64,000 bases of DNA from Flavobacterium psychroterrae (GCF_018380615.1 NZ_JAGYVZ010000018.1:60427-124426); one strand, 5' to 3'. Shown: positions 54,201 to 62,078, numbered from the stretch's first letter. Program-made: numbers and translations. Notes: a model not told the origin generated them from the letters alone.

Positions 54201-56086
54201 TTCATGTCTGCTTTACGTTTTGCTTCGGCAGCATCAGCTTTTGCTTTTGCATCGGCAGCTAACTTAATTTTCAATGCTTCAGCATCTGCTTTAGCTTTCT
54301 CATCGGCTGCTAATTTTGCTTTTGCAGCATTTTCGGCATCAGCTTTTGCTTTTTCAGCAGCTAATTCTGCTTGAGTTTTTTGTGGTGTTGCAGTTTCTGC
54401 AGCTTTTGCTTTTGCGGCAGCTTCGGCATCTGCTTTAGATTTATCTGCAGCTAACTTATTTCTCAATGCTTCGGCATCGGCTTTAGCTTTATCAGCAGCT
54501 AATTCTGCTTGAGTTTTTTGTGGTATTGAAGCGGCAGCTTTTGCTTTTGCAGCAGCTTCAGCATCTGCTTTAGATTTATCTGCGGCTAGCTTAATTCTTA
54601 ATGCTTCAGCATCTGCTTTTGACTTATCAGCAGCTAATTGTGCAGCTGTTTTTTGTGCAGTGGTAGCACCTGGTTTATTTGCAGCAGCTTGTGCTCTTGC
54701 AGCAGCAGCAGCATCAACTCTTGCTTTATTATCAGCAGCTAATTTTATTCTGCGTGCTTCAGCATCTGCTCTTACTTTATCTGCAGCTAATTGCGCTTGT
54801 GTTCTTTGTTCTGCACCAACTGCTCTGTTTGTTGTTGCTGTTTGGGCTCTTGCAGCGGCTGCGGCATCTGCTTTAGCTTTAGCATCGGCGGCTAATTTTA
54901 TTTTAATGGCTTCAGCATCTGCTTTAGCTTTATTGTCTGCTTCTAGTTTTGCTTTTGCAGCAGCTTCGGCATCCGCTTTCACTTTTTCTGAGGCGGCAAG
55001 TCTTGTGGCTTTCGCTTCGGCATCTGCTATAGCTTTTGCTTCTGCGGCTAATCTTGCTTTTTCTGCTCCATCTGCTCTGGCTGCTGTTGTAGCTGCTGAT
55101 GGTTTTGCTAATACGGCTTTTGGTTTAGATGGATCTATTAATGAACCTTCTTCGTCATCACCATAATAGTAGTTTTTGTTTTTGAATTTATAGGCAATAG
55201 CAAATTCGTGTGAACCACCAAGATTAGTGAAATTACCCATTCCTCTTTCGTAGTTGTATTCGATTGCAATACTAGGAGAAATATTTAATCCTAATCCTGC
55301 CGAAACTCCATATAAAGTATTATATCCTGCCTGCGCCCAAACTCCTTTTGGAATAGCAACCATGGCAAGACCTGAGATTATCGTTTTATCTTGTTTAACT
55401 TCTGTTTTTAAAATTCCCGAGAATTTACTTCTGTCAAAAAAACCGAAACTATCAATATATCCTGTATACATAGCGTGCAATTCGATTGCTCTTTCCGGAT
55501 CATTTTTAACGATTCCTCCGCCAAAATTATACAGAATCAAATTGTTTACAGAAACTCCAAAATCAAGAAATGCTGTACCGTAGTTGATTCCCGGATTAAT
55601 GGTCAATAAGGTATTTGAAGGATAATCTAAATTTGCAAGACTTGAGTCATCAGAAATGATTTTTCCTTTGTTTAAACCACTTTGATAAACACCAACGTTC
55701 ATACCAAAAGTTAAGTTGCTGTCTTGTTCTAAAACAATGTTGTGTGCAAAGTTTCCTATTCCGCCAAAAACCGTCATAAGACCATAATTTTGCTGAAATA
55801 AGCCAAAAGCAAACGCTTCATTCTCTCTAAAACGACCGGAATAATTGGCTAAATATGTGTTTGGTGCATCTTCAAATTGAACCCACTGTCTTTTATTATA
55901 AAAACTTGCGTAGGCATTCGTTTCGCGAACAAAACTGAATGTTGGGTTAATTAAATATCTATTAAACTTTAAAGAATTTCTGATAGGTAACGAAAACGAA
56001 ACAACTCCATTCTCAGGAGCTTCCTGTGAATAGAGTGCATTTGAAAAACCGTAAAATAAAGTTATGAATAGTAAAATTTTCTTCAT
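51272..56086 (-). CDS. sprD: SprD: PorP/SprF-like domain with long Ala-rich helical repeat and SPOR-like end
   Basis: SprD is needed for F. johnsoniae cells to form spreading colonies. The 1604-residue product has a signal peptide ending LYSQ (~21) and a PorP/SprF-like domain (about 22-310), with NRYLINPTFSF and RQWVQFEDAPN. Residues ~325-1315 are made of 17-residue units such as KLAADAKAKADAEAQQA, rich in Ala, Lys and Asp and surely helical. A coiled-coil region follows (~1320-1490). The last ~80 residues resemble a SPOR domain (YYLIIAVHSS, YYIYYEKF), which in other proteins binds peptidoglycan. This suggests a link between an outer-membrane barrel and the cell wall. It starts 1 base after the sprC stop. 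Confidence 0.9.
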   Translation of the reverse strand: MKKILLFITLFYGFSNALYSQEAPENGVVSFSLPIRNSLKFNRYLINPTFSFVRETNAYASFYNKRQWVQFEDAPNTYLANYSGRFRENEAFAFGLFQQNYGLMTVFGGIGNFAHNIVLEQDSNLTFGMNVGVYQSGLNKGKIISDDSSLANLDYPSNTLLTINPGINYGTAFLDFGVSVNNLILYNFGGGIVKNDPERAIELHAMYTGYIDSFGFFDRSKFSGILKTEVKQDKTIISGLAMVAIPKGVWAQAGYNTLYGVSAGLGLNISPSIAIEYNYERGMGNFTNLGGSHEFAIAYKFKNKNYYYGDDEEGSLIDPSKPKAVLAKPSAATTAARADGAEKARLAAEAKAIADAEAKATRLAASEKVKADAEAAAKAKLEADNKAKADAEAIKIKLAADAKAKADAAAAARAQTATTNRAVGAEQRTQAQLAADKVRADAEARRIKLAADNKARVDAAAAARAQAAANKPGATTAQKTAAQLAADKSKADAEALRIKLAADKSKADAEAAAKAKAAASIPQKTQAELAADKAKADAEALRNKLAADKSKADAEAAAKAKAAETATPQKTQAELAAEKAKADAENAAKAKLAADEKAKADAEALKIKLAADAKAKADAAEAKRKADMKAKAEAADLQSILAADAKAKADSDAYQARLAAEAKAAAALSANTKANIDAAAKAKLAAAAKAKAAEDAALKEKLAADAKAKADAEAREARIAADAKAKADAEAAAKAKLEADAKAKADAEALKIKLAADAKAKADADAIQAKLAADAIQAKLAADAKAKADAEALQAKLAADAKAKADADAIQAKLAADAKVKADADAIQAKLAADAKAKADAQALQAKLAADAKAKADAEAQQAKLAADTKAKADADAIQAKLAADAKAKADAQALQAKLAADAKAKADAEAQQAKLAADAKSKADAEAQQAKLAADAKAKADADAIQAKLAADAKAKADMEALQAKLIADARVKADAEATEKAKADAEAQKLQEAEDARLAKLAADKAKADAEGQKAKQAADAKAKADADALQAKLAADAKAKADADAIQAKLAADAKAKADAEAQQAKLAADAKSKADAEAQQAKLAADAKAKADAQALQAKLAADAKVKADADAIQAKIAADAKAKADAEAQQAKLAADSKAKADEDALKAKLAADAKAKADADALQAKLAADAKVKADADAKQAKLDADAKVKADADALKAKLAADAKAKVDAAALQAKLAADAKVKADADAKQAKLDADAKAKADMQAEQARLLADQKAKADAEANEKLKAEEESRLLRVAEEAREAKLLADAKAKADAAADALAKAASAPRDDTAKAIEDLTQSIENSSKNQKDLLSQFNTTVANKQRDLNDLREENDLSEKGIYKEPKPFKSVAAENSQLEALKLQLAEANRAQKDEINKLTNLYNERLKKFPNKNDALNKAYLEKINQLKAAQLKMEEDSATLLANLERIKAETEIEKKRRIKRAAYENDQGRYAQDVAALKRIKETTKPSSTPLTASDFDFGEDQSNMQIIKNIKNSENGYYLIIAVHSSVEKRDQFLTKAVAAGRSDVNFFYNVTTSKYYIYYEKFEGLSEATKALEAKGNKPYNGKMAIVKVEN
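52140..55110 (-). repeat. 51-bp tandem repeats in sprD
   Basis: The DNA that encodes the Ala-rich part of SprD consists of 51-bp units (17 codons), most regular between about 52330 and 53850 and looser to 55110. Some adjacent pairs are nearly identical, such as the AEAQQAKLAADAKSKADAEAQQ block that occurs twice, so recent expansion is likely. An irregular, Glu-rich interruption lies around 53040-53200. Confidence 0.85.
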
Positions 56087-56087
56087 A

Positions 56088-57542
56088 TTATCTTATCACA
56101 GTTATTGATCCTTTTTTTTCACCTGTGTCGGATTGAATGACATAGTAATATACTGGATTTACATTTTTAAAATCTATTGAAGTCTGAGGCCAATCTCCCT
56201 GATAATCGCTGACATCGAGCACCATATCGCCGTTTGAACTTATTATCATAACCTTAGTACTTGCGTTTTTATACACATCTGGTATATTCCAGTATGGACT
56301 TGTACCACTCAAATTAATTATATTAGGAATCGCTGTTGCAGGTCCTACTTCACCTTTAGCTTTAAAGCTGAATTCTCTTGAAGATAAACATCCTGAAACC
56401 TGTGAAATTTTCACTTTATAAGTTCCAATAGCATTAACAGAAAAAGATTCTGTTGTTGCAGTCGAAATAAGATTATTGTTTAAATACCACTCAAAGGTTG
56501 GGCTCGCAGCATCCGTTGTTACAGTAACACTTAAGGTTTCTCCCTCTTTAAGTTCAAATTCATCTGCTACATCTATACTTGCATTAAAACTATTGCTTTT
56601 AAGATCAATGGTTCCTGTAGAACTACATCCGCCAAAATCAACGGCAACGGTATAAACTCCGGATTCTTTTGCATTAACAGTACGTGTATCACCTCCAAAG
56701 GCAACACCATCTTTTTTCCAAACATAGTGATTACCCTGCGTTGCAGTTAAAACGGTACCATCAACACCTGCACAATACGGATTTCCTAAACTTGAAGTAA
56801 TTGAAACTGCTGATCCTCCAGAACCTGACGTAGTTACATTCACACGATTAGAACTAAAATTCACATCTGAACATAATCCGTAATCAATTTCTGCGTAGTA
56901 TTTTCCGGGAGTAGTGATCACTAACTCTTTAGAACTTTGTCCTGCAATTGCAACATCATCTTTATACCATTTGTACTTAATTTTTGAATAATTAACTGGT
57001 GATGAGCTGATATCAGTTGGTGTATCATTGTTGATCGAAAGTGTCAGGCTTCCGCCGGCACATATCAATGCAGTATCATTTTTATTATTGATAACAAAAG
57101 ATCCTTCGTATTCTTTAAAATAAACTGGGAATGAGGTATTTCCTAACGTGTTTTTGAATCTTGCACTTGGTTGCGCACTTGCGAGGGAACTTTTAACCCT
57201 AAAACTATAAGTGTCTGCACCAACTAATGTAGTTGGTACAGCAAATTTTATAGTTTGTGAGGTAGCAGAAACATCTGTAGCTAAAAGTTTAGTAGTAGCA
57301 ATAGGAGTTGTAAAATTACCCTGACTGTCTGAAAGTTCAATCACAAAGGTAGTTCCTGCAGGAAAATCTATATAACTAAATGTGGCGAAAAATTCGTTGA
57401 AATTATTACCCGCGCATAACTTTTCCAGACCATCAAGTGTTTGTGGTACAATAGTTTGCGCTTGCATTTTTGAATTTACAACAAAAAAGACACTCAAAAA
57501 AAGAAAGCAATTAGTTAAAGATAGAGTAATTTTTCGAATCAT
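56088..57542 (-). CDS. sprC: SprC-like protein with Ig-like domains and type B sorting domain
   Basis: The 484-residue product has a signal peptide (after a basic start, ending near MQAQ, residue ~29), then three to four Ig/PKD-like domains: CAGGSLTLSINNDTP, CSDVNFSSNRVNV, YCAGVDGTVLTATQGN, and so on. The C-terminal ~75 residues, ending KKGSITVIR, resemble a type B (gliding motility-associated) T9SS sorting domain, so it is probably surface-exposed. In F. johnsoniae the gene before sprD is sprC, a gliding gene. The start shares an ATGA with the stop of the upstream gene, which indicates coupled translation. Confidence 0.85.
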   Translation of the reverse strand: MIRKITLSLTNCFLFLSVFFVVNSKMQAQTIVPQTLDGLEKLCAGNNFNEFFATFSYIDFPAGTTFVIELSDSQGNFTTPIATTKLLATDVSATSQTIKFAVPTTLVGADTYSFRVKSSLASAQPSARFKNTLGNTSFPVYFKEYEGSFVINNKNDTALICAGGSLTLSINNDTPTDISSSPVNYSKIKYKWYKDDVAIAGQSSKELVITTPGKYYAEIDYGLCSDVNFSSNRVNVTTSGSGGSAVSITSSLGNPYCAGVDGTVLTATQGNHYVWKKDGVAFGGDTRTVNAKESGVYTVAVDFGGCSSTGTIDLKSNSFNASIDVADEFELKEGETLSVTVTTDAASPTFEWYLNNNLISTATTESFSVNAIGTYKVKISQVSGCLSSREFSFKAKGEVGPATAIPNIINLSGTSPYWNIPDVYKNASTKVMIISSNGDMVLDVSDYQGDWPQTSIDFKNVNPVYYYVIQSDTGEKKGSITVIR

Positions 57543-57955
57543 ATAGTGCGTTTTCTGGCCAAATCTATATTTTCAAAAAACAAAATATCTATAAATGTTT
57601 CAGAAAAATCATACTTGTAGTTTTCTATAATGTCTTTTGCAAGAGCAGAATAAAAAGCGGTTACTGATACATTTTCATCACATTTTAAAGTCTGATCATT
57701 ATTCATTTCAGTCACCATAACAAGGCTATCCTTGGGGATGGATAGCCCTACTATAAACTGATTAGAATTAGTATCTAATTTGCCGATAAAATTATCAGCT
57801 GTACTATTTTCTTGGTTATTTGACGCCGTCATGGTACAGTTAGACTCAATAGAAACCGTAGGCTTTTCTACTGAACTTTGTGCAAACAGACTTAACGCAA
57901 TAGGTGAAACCAAAAATATTATATTTAAAAAATATCTTTTTCTAGATTGAGCCAT
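57539..57955 (-). CDS. Small secreted protein of the spr operon (138 aa)
   Basis: I do not recognise the family. The product starts with a basic end and a hydrophobic segment (RYFLNIIFLVSPIALSLFAQ), probably a signal peptide. About 115 residues follow, with two cysteines (CTM and LKC) that could form a disulfide, and then a helical end. Its stop overlaps the sprC start (ATGA), so the two are translationally coupled. It is most likely the unnamed gene that precedes sprC in the F. johnsoniae operon. Its function is unknown. Confidence 0.75.
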   Translation of the reverse strand: MAQSRKRYFLNIIFLVSPIALSLFAQSSVEKPTVSIESNCTMTASNNQENSTADNFIGKLDTNSNQFIVGLSIPKDSLVMVTEMNNDQTLKCDENVSVTAFYSALAKDIIENYKYDFSETFIDILFFENIDLARKRTI

Positions 57956-58058
57956 TATGTTTTGATCTTTATTTGGTCCGGTTTAAGACGAATACATAAA
58001 TTGTGTCTGGGGACTTTATTAATAAAATTTACGCTTTGAAATAAAAATCTAAATCTAT

Positions 58059-59351
58059 TTATCTGTTTCCGCTTGAAGCTGTGATTTTTCCTAATTGAAG
58101 TCTGAAATCAGGTTTTTTAGCATTGAAGATGTCAATGAATGTTTCTTTGTTATCACTTTGAGAGTAAACGTTAAAGAACACACTATTACCATACCAGCTC
58201 TCTAAATCTTCGTTGTTAGAATTGTACTCTGTAAAGATATTTCCGTTACATAAGTTGAAGTACATTTCTTCAAATTTGATCTTTTTAAGATTAGCATCAT
58301 TGATTTCTGTTTTGCTGTCTAATAATACTGCAGGATTAAATCCAGAGATTACACTTCTTTTCATTTCAAGAGAAGCATTTTCAGCCACATAAACAGCTTC
58401 TTTTACTAAACCAGCCTGAATATCTGCTTTAATGTTTTCACTGTCATTAAGCATAGTAATATTAGTTGCAACTACTAAAGTTTGTTTTTTAGTAAAATCA
58501 GTTTCACTTTTCTTTTCGTAAGATTTCACTTCCATACAACGAGAACCGTCTTTAGTACTAGAGAAGTATGAAGATCTAACAGCCAATGAGTTATAAAAAC
58601 GACATTGAACTCCTTGGGTAAATTTAAAATCGTCGTTGATAGATTTATAAGAAACAAATTTTGTAGCATTGATATCACCACCCATTAATCCAAATGAATC
58701 ACCACCTGCGTAGCTCACCATAATGTTTTCAAGAATAGTTTTGTTTCCAACACCTGCTAAAGTTAAACCGTTGAAAGTATCAAGTCCTTTTACTTTTTTT
58801 CCTGCAAATTCGATTCTAACATAACGTAAAACTCCAGAGTTTGAAGCTACATTATCTCCACCATAGGTAGTAAGAGTTGGATCAAGATCCAGGTTATAAG
58901 AACCAACGTTTCCAAATTTATTGATTGGCGCATCACCAAGAATTACAATTCCTCCCCAGTCACCAGCTTTTTTCTGGCTGCGGTTTGATGTAAATACAAT
59001 TGGGTCAGTTTCTAATCCGTCTGCAACAAGTTGAGCACCTTTTGTAACTACCAATGTTCCTTTAGTTTCGAAATCACCAATAATTAAAGTTCCTGGCTCA
59101 ATCGTTAAAACAGCATTGTTAGTAACATAAACGTTCCCTTGCAAAACGTAAATATTTCTTTTCAGCAATTTAGTATTAACAGAAATGTTTCCTGCTAAAA
59201 TTTGGTTTGCTTCTCCATATTCTACTTTGTGAGGCTTAAATTCGGTCCAGTTGTTCAACCAATTGTTGTAGCCCATAATTCCTTTTTCTTGTTGAGCACT
59301 CATAGCAGTAACTGTCAAAAGAACGCAGATCATTTGAGTAATTTTTTTCAT
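58059..59351 (-). CDS. Secreted beta-helix-like protein of the spr operon (430 aa)
   Basis: After a signal peptide ending MSAQQ (~20) the 430-residue product shows repeated short strands typical of a right-handed parallel beta helix: VYVTNNAVLTIEPGTLIIGD, GTLVVTKGAQLVADG, then KKAGDWGGIVILGDAPIN, a pattern I associate with beta-helix proteins of Bacteroidota. No catalytic motif stands out. It lacks a clear type A or B sorting domain at the end. It is the second gene of the spr group. A 211-base gap before it contains three GCGTAA hexamers (59391, 59397, 59409), so extra regulation is possible. Confidence 0.8.
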   Translation of the reverse strand: MKKITQMICVLLTVTAMSAQQEKGIMGYNNWLNNWTEFKPHKVEYGEANQILAGNISVNTKLLKRNIYVLQGNVYVTNNAVLTIEPGTLIIGDFETKGTLVVTKGAQLVADGLETDPIVFTSNRSQKKAGDWGGIVILGDAPINKFGNVGSYNLDLDPTLTTYGGDNVASNSGVLRYVRIEFAGKKVKGLDTFNGLTLAGVGNKTILENIMVSYAGGDSFGLMGGDINATKFVSYKSINDDFKFTQGVQCRFYNSLAVRSSYFSSTKDGSRCMEVKSYEKKSETDFTKKQTLVVATNITMLNDSENIKADIQAGLVKEAVYVAENASLEMKRSVISGFNPAVLLDSKTEINDANLKKIKFEEMYFNLCNGNIFTEYNSNNEDLESWYGNSVFFNVYSQSDNKETFIDIFNAKKPDFRLQLGKITASSGNR

Positions 59352-59386
59352 GATAAGGGGGGTATTACGGTTAATAATAAATTTGG

Positions 59387-59414
59387 GTATGCGTAAGCGT
59401 AATCGTATGCGTAA
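59387..59414. repeat. GTATGCGTAA direct repeat before the beta-helix-like gene
   Basis: GTATGCGTAA at 59387-59396 and 59405-59414, 18 bases apart, with a third GCGTAA at 59397-59402. They lie 36-63 bases before the start codon on the minus strand. Such spacing on one face of the DNA suits a regulator binding site, but no regulator is known to me. Confidence 0.5.
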
Positions 59415-59562
59415 ATGAAAAATTCATCTCGATTTTTCTGATAAAATTCAGAAACCATCGAGAACGAGTCGTTTTTTTTATATCTTTTTTCAAAATGGCG
59501 CAAAAAATTTAACTCATCTACGTAAACACTTCAAAAAAGGTTTTAAAAAAATTTATGTTTTA

Positions 59563-60015
59563 TTACATTTCGTTCAATTCGTTGAACTCATGTAAAGATT
59601 TCAATGTGTTTTCGTAAAATAAAATTGCAGCAATTAAATTTCCTTTGTCAGAATATGGCATCATCTTTCTTTGAAACTCTACTGTAGTATCTAAAAACGT
59701 AGTTGTACCAACTGCCTGAGCATCTAATACTTTTTTGTGCTCACTGTCGTCCGGAATACCTAAGTCTGCCATCGTAACACCAGGTTTAGTAACCAAAGCA
59801 ATGTAAGGAAGGGTTTTAACCAAAACTTTAATACGCTCAATGTATAATTCCAAAAGTTCTCCTTTTTGCATACCGCTCAATTCTTTTTGATCGTGGTATT
59901 TGCGAATAAGAGCTGTTGTGCTAATAATACTTCTTGGAGCATTTTTTGCCTGAGCCGAAATAGCTCCGGTAGTCATGAAAAAAACTGCGCTTAATAAAAT
60001 AATTTTCCCTTTCAT
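59563..60015 (-). CDS. Small secreted protein, first gene of the spr locus (150 aa)
   Basis: The product has a signal peptide (MKGKIILLSAVFFMTTGAISAQ) and ~128 mature residues. Predicted structure is helical, with HDQKELSGMQKGELLELYIERI and a C-terminal helix ending FNELNEM. I do not recognise it. Counting it, the locus has seven genes over about 27.4 kb, which agrees with the seven-gene, 29.3-kb spr operon described for F. johnsoniae, so it is probably the first gene there as well. It has a good promoter 33 bases upstream. Confidence 0.75.
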   Translation of the reverse strand: MKGKIILLSAVFFMTTGAISAQAKNAPRSIISTTALIRKYHDQKELSGMQKGELLELYIERIKVLVKTLPYIALVTKPGVTMADLGIPDDSEHKKVLDAQAVGTTTFLDTTVEFQRKMMPYSDKGNLIAAILFYENTLKSLHEFNELNEM

Positions 60016-60047
60016 AGATTCTTTTTATAAATGGTTGTTGATGAAAA

Positions 60048-60077
60048 CAAAAATATATAAATTAACTTAAATTGCAA
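60048..60077 (-). promoter_or_regulatory. Candidate promoter of the spr operon
   Basis: On the minus strand TTG (60077-60075), 19 bases, then TATTTTTG (60055-60048). The transcript would start near 60041, 26 bases before the first gene. It is the best promoter match ahead of the seven genes. Confidence 0.65.
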
Positions 60078-60415
60078 CTTTATTGATTTCTTTTTTCAAA
60101 AAAAAAGCTTAAAAAAACCTTAAAAATCAGTCCTATGTCGAGAAAATCTGCGTTTTAACGAGGTTTTTGTTAAATTTGTTAAAATACAAACCGTAAGATA
60201 TTCGCTATAAAAAAAATAAAATGCTTTATATTAATAACAAAAAAAAACTTACGTTTATCGTTTTGTCCAAAAAACTATTAACAAAAAACTATTGATATCT
60301 CCTCGATTTATGCTCGTTATTAACAAAAGTTGGTTAACAAACCGAAAAAAATTACAAAAAAAAATCTTATAACCACACAAATAAAAAGCAAGTAATAAAC
60401 TTTTAGTCGAAAATT

Positions 60416-60444
60416 TTTGACTACATCATTTTCTTCTATCTTTG
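60416..60444 (+). promoter_or_regulatory. Promoter of the delta' subunit gene
   Basis: TTTG (60416-60419), 17 bases, then TATCTTTG (60437-60444). Only 4 bases separate the box from the ATG at 60449, so the transcript should start at or next to the start codon. Confidence 0.7.
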
Positions 60445-60448
60445 CTTC

Positions 60449-61597
60449 ATGCAATTTTCTCAAATTTTAGGTCAAGATTACATCAAAAGTCACTTGATAA
60501 AAAGTGCAGCTTCCGGACGAATTCCGCATGCACAATTATTTATTGGGCCTGAAGGAAGCGGTACACTATCTACAGCTATTGCCTATGCGCAATATATTTT
60601 GTGTAATAATACAGGAAACGAAAACTCAAACGGAAATGATTCCTGCAATTTGAAGTTTCAAAACCTTTCTCATCCCGATTTACATTTTATTTACCCAACC
60701 GTTACTACCGAAGACGTAAAAACGAAACCGAAAAGCTTAGATTTTATTCAGGATTGGCGCACATTTATTCAGGAAATGCCTTATGGAGGATTATTTGACT
60801 GGTATAAAATTCTGGGCGTTCAAAACAAACAAGGAGAAATCAGGGTTGAAGATGCTACAGAAGTTTTAAAATCGCTTTCGCTGAAATCGTATGAAGGAGG
60901 TTACAAAATTATGATTATCTGGATGGCAGATAAAATGAATATCGCTGCTTCAAATAAATTATTAAAACTCTTAGAAGAACCATCAGATAAAACAATTTTT
61001 ATTCTGATTTCTGAAAATGAAGAAGATATTATCCAAACCATACGTTCACGCTGTCAGGTAATTCACTTTAACGGATTACCGGAAAAAGTGATCGCAGAAG
61101 CTTTAATTTCAAAAGAAAACATCGATGAAAAGTCAGCTTTTAAAATTGCACATCAGGCGCAGGGAAATTTCAGTAAAGCGCTACATCTTTTAAAAGAAGA
61201 CGATTCAGAATATCCGTTTGAACAATGGTTTGTTAATTGGGTTCGTGCCGCTTTCAGGGCAAAAGGAAATGCAGCCGCAATTCAGGATTTGATTTCCTGG
61301 AGCGAAGAAATTGCAGCTCTTGGACGTGAAAGCCAGAAAAAGTTCATTCAGTTTTGTATTGAAATGTTTCGTCAGGCACTTTTGCTTAATTATCAGGCTC
61401 CAACCTTGGTTTATATAGAACCGAAAGTAGACAAATTTAAATTAGAGAATTTTGCTCCTTTCGTTAACGGAAATAACATTCACGAAATTTTCAAAGAACT
61501 TTCGGATGCGATGTATCACATTGAAAGAAACGGAAATGCAAAAATAATCCTAACCGATTTATCTATAAAACTGACTCGTTTAATTCATAAAAAATAA
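60449..61597 (+). CDS. holB: DNA polymerase III delta' subunit
   Basis: Delta' is part of the clamp loader that places the sliding clamp on DNA. The 382-residue protein begins with the clamp-loader pattern QILGQDYIKSHLIKSAASGRI and HAQLFIGPEGSGTLSTA. The P-loop is degenerate (GPEGSGTL, no GKT), as expected for the non-ATP-binding delta'. Later segments KIMIIWMADKMNIAASNKLLKLLEEP and TIRSRCQVI are clamp-loader hallmarks. It has its own promoter. The N-terminus is conserved up to the first codons, so the start is well supported and the mRNA is probably leaderless. Confidence 0.92.
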   Translation: MQFSQILGQDYIKSHLIKSAASGRIPHAQLFIGPEGSGTLSTAIAYAQYILCNNTGNENSNGNDSCNLKFQNLSHPDLHFIYPTVTTEDVKTKPKSLDFIQDWRTFIQEMPYGGLFDWYKILGVQNKQGEIRVEDATEVLKSLSLKSYEGGYKIMIIWMADKMNIAASNKLLKLLEEPSDKTIFILISENEEDIIQTIRSRCQVIHFNGLPEKVIAEALISKENIDEKSAFKIAHQAQGNFSKALHLLKEDDSEYPFEQWFVNWVRAAFRAKGNAAAIQDLISWSEEIAALGRESQKKFIQFCIEMFRQALLLNYQAPTLVYIEPKVDKFKLENFAPFVNGNNIHEIFKELSDAMYHIERNGNAKIILTDLSIKLTRLIHKK

Positions 61598-61604
61598 TTT
61601 TCAA

Positions 61605-61988
61605 ATGAATAATGTTGCCTCCATTCTATTATTAGCATTTTTAGCCTTAACATTCTTACAATCAGGATATGAAAAAATATTTTATTGGAAAGATAATGTC
61701 GAATGGCTCAAAGGACACTTTGCCCAAACACCCTTGAAAAATCAAGTTCCCCTTGCCTTATTTCATCTTTTGATTCTGGAATTAATTTCCGGAATTTTAT
61801 GTGTAGTTGGTGCCATACAATTGTTAACAAACAGTGGTCGTGAATTTGGTTTTTACGGCGCAATATTTTCATGTATCTCTTTGTTAATGATGCTTTTCGG
61901 ACAACGATTAGCGAAAGACTATGACGGAGCAAGAACTATCGTTATTTATTTTATTCCAGCAGTTATGGCTGTATACTGGTTGAATTAA
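61605..61988 (+). CDS. DoxX-like membrane protein
   Basis: The 127-residue product has four membrane spans (about residues 4-20, 48-70, 78-97, 104-122) and the DoxX-type start SILLLAFLALTFLQSGYEKIFYW, where the G-x-x-K pair is conserved. DoxX proteins are found in membranes in redox or quinone contexts; the role here is unknown. It starts 7 bases after the delta' gene and is probably co-transcribed with it. Confidence 0.8.
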   Translation: MNNVASILLLAFLALTFLQSGYEKIFYWKDNVEWLKGHFAQTPLKNQVPLALFHLLILELISGILCVVGAIQLLTNSGREFGFYGAIFSCISLLMMLFGQRLAKDYDGARTIVIYFIPAVMAVYWLN

Positions 61989-62015
61989 ATTGACCTAAAT
62001 TATTAAAAAAAATAA

Positions 62016-62078
62016 GCCAAAGATTTCATAGGTTCACACAGATTTTTTTAATTTTTCTTAATCTGTAAAATCTTTGGC
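62016..62078. repeat. Large imperfect palindrome before the thioesterase gene
   Basis: GCCAAAGATTT (62016-62026) pairs with AAATCTTTGGC (62068-62078), and inside it ACAGATT (62038-62044) pairs with AATCTGT (62060-62066). ACACAGATTTTTT also occurs at 21473. It overlaps an open frame starting at 62074, which speaks against that start. It may work as a terminator, but resembles an interspersed repeat. Confidence 0.7.

Larger units (their letters stand above)
60016..60448. other. AT-rich divergent intergenic region, no gene seen
   Basis: 433 bases between the spr locus and the polymerase gene, with many A and T runs. It holds a promoter at each end (60048-60077 leftward, 60416-60444 rightward). 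No open frame, strong hairpin or RNA gene could be seen between them. Confidence 0.7.

Noticed and set aside
52330..55110. Regular short repeats that could be taken for a CRISPR array
   Set aside because: The 51-bp units are contiguous, without unique spacers, and lie in frame within sprD, where they encode a 17-residue protein repeat.
52915..55166. Long open frames on the plus strand opposite the sprD repeats (Leu/Gln-rich and Ala/Ser/Phe-rich)
   Set aside because: They are shadows of the repeated codons: the periodic sequence lacks stop codons in several frames. No promoter, start context or protein pattern supports them.
57724..57747. Hairpin GGCTATCC-TTGGGGAT-GGATAGCC
   Set aside because: It is a perfect 8-bp stem but lies inside the coding part of the 138-residue gene and has no T-run; chance is likely and no related copy is seen in the window.
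60078..60415. Possible small RNA or tmRNA in the 433-base divergent gap
   Set aside because: Only A/T runs and weak self-complementarity are present; no CCA end, tRNA-like arm or terminator hairpin was found.
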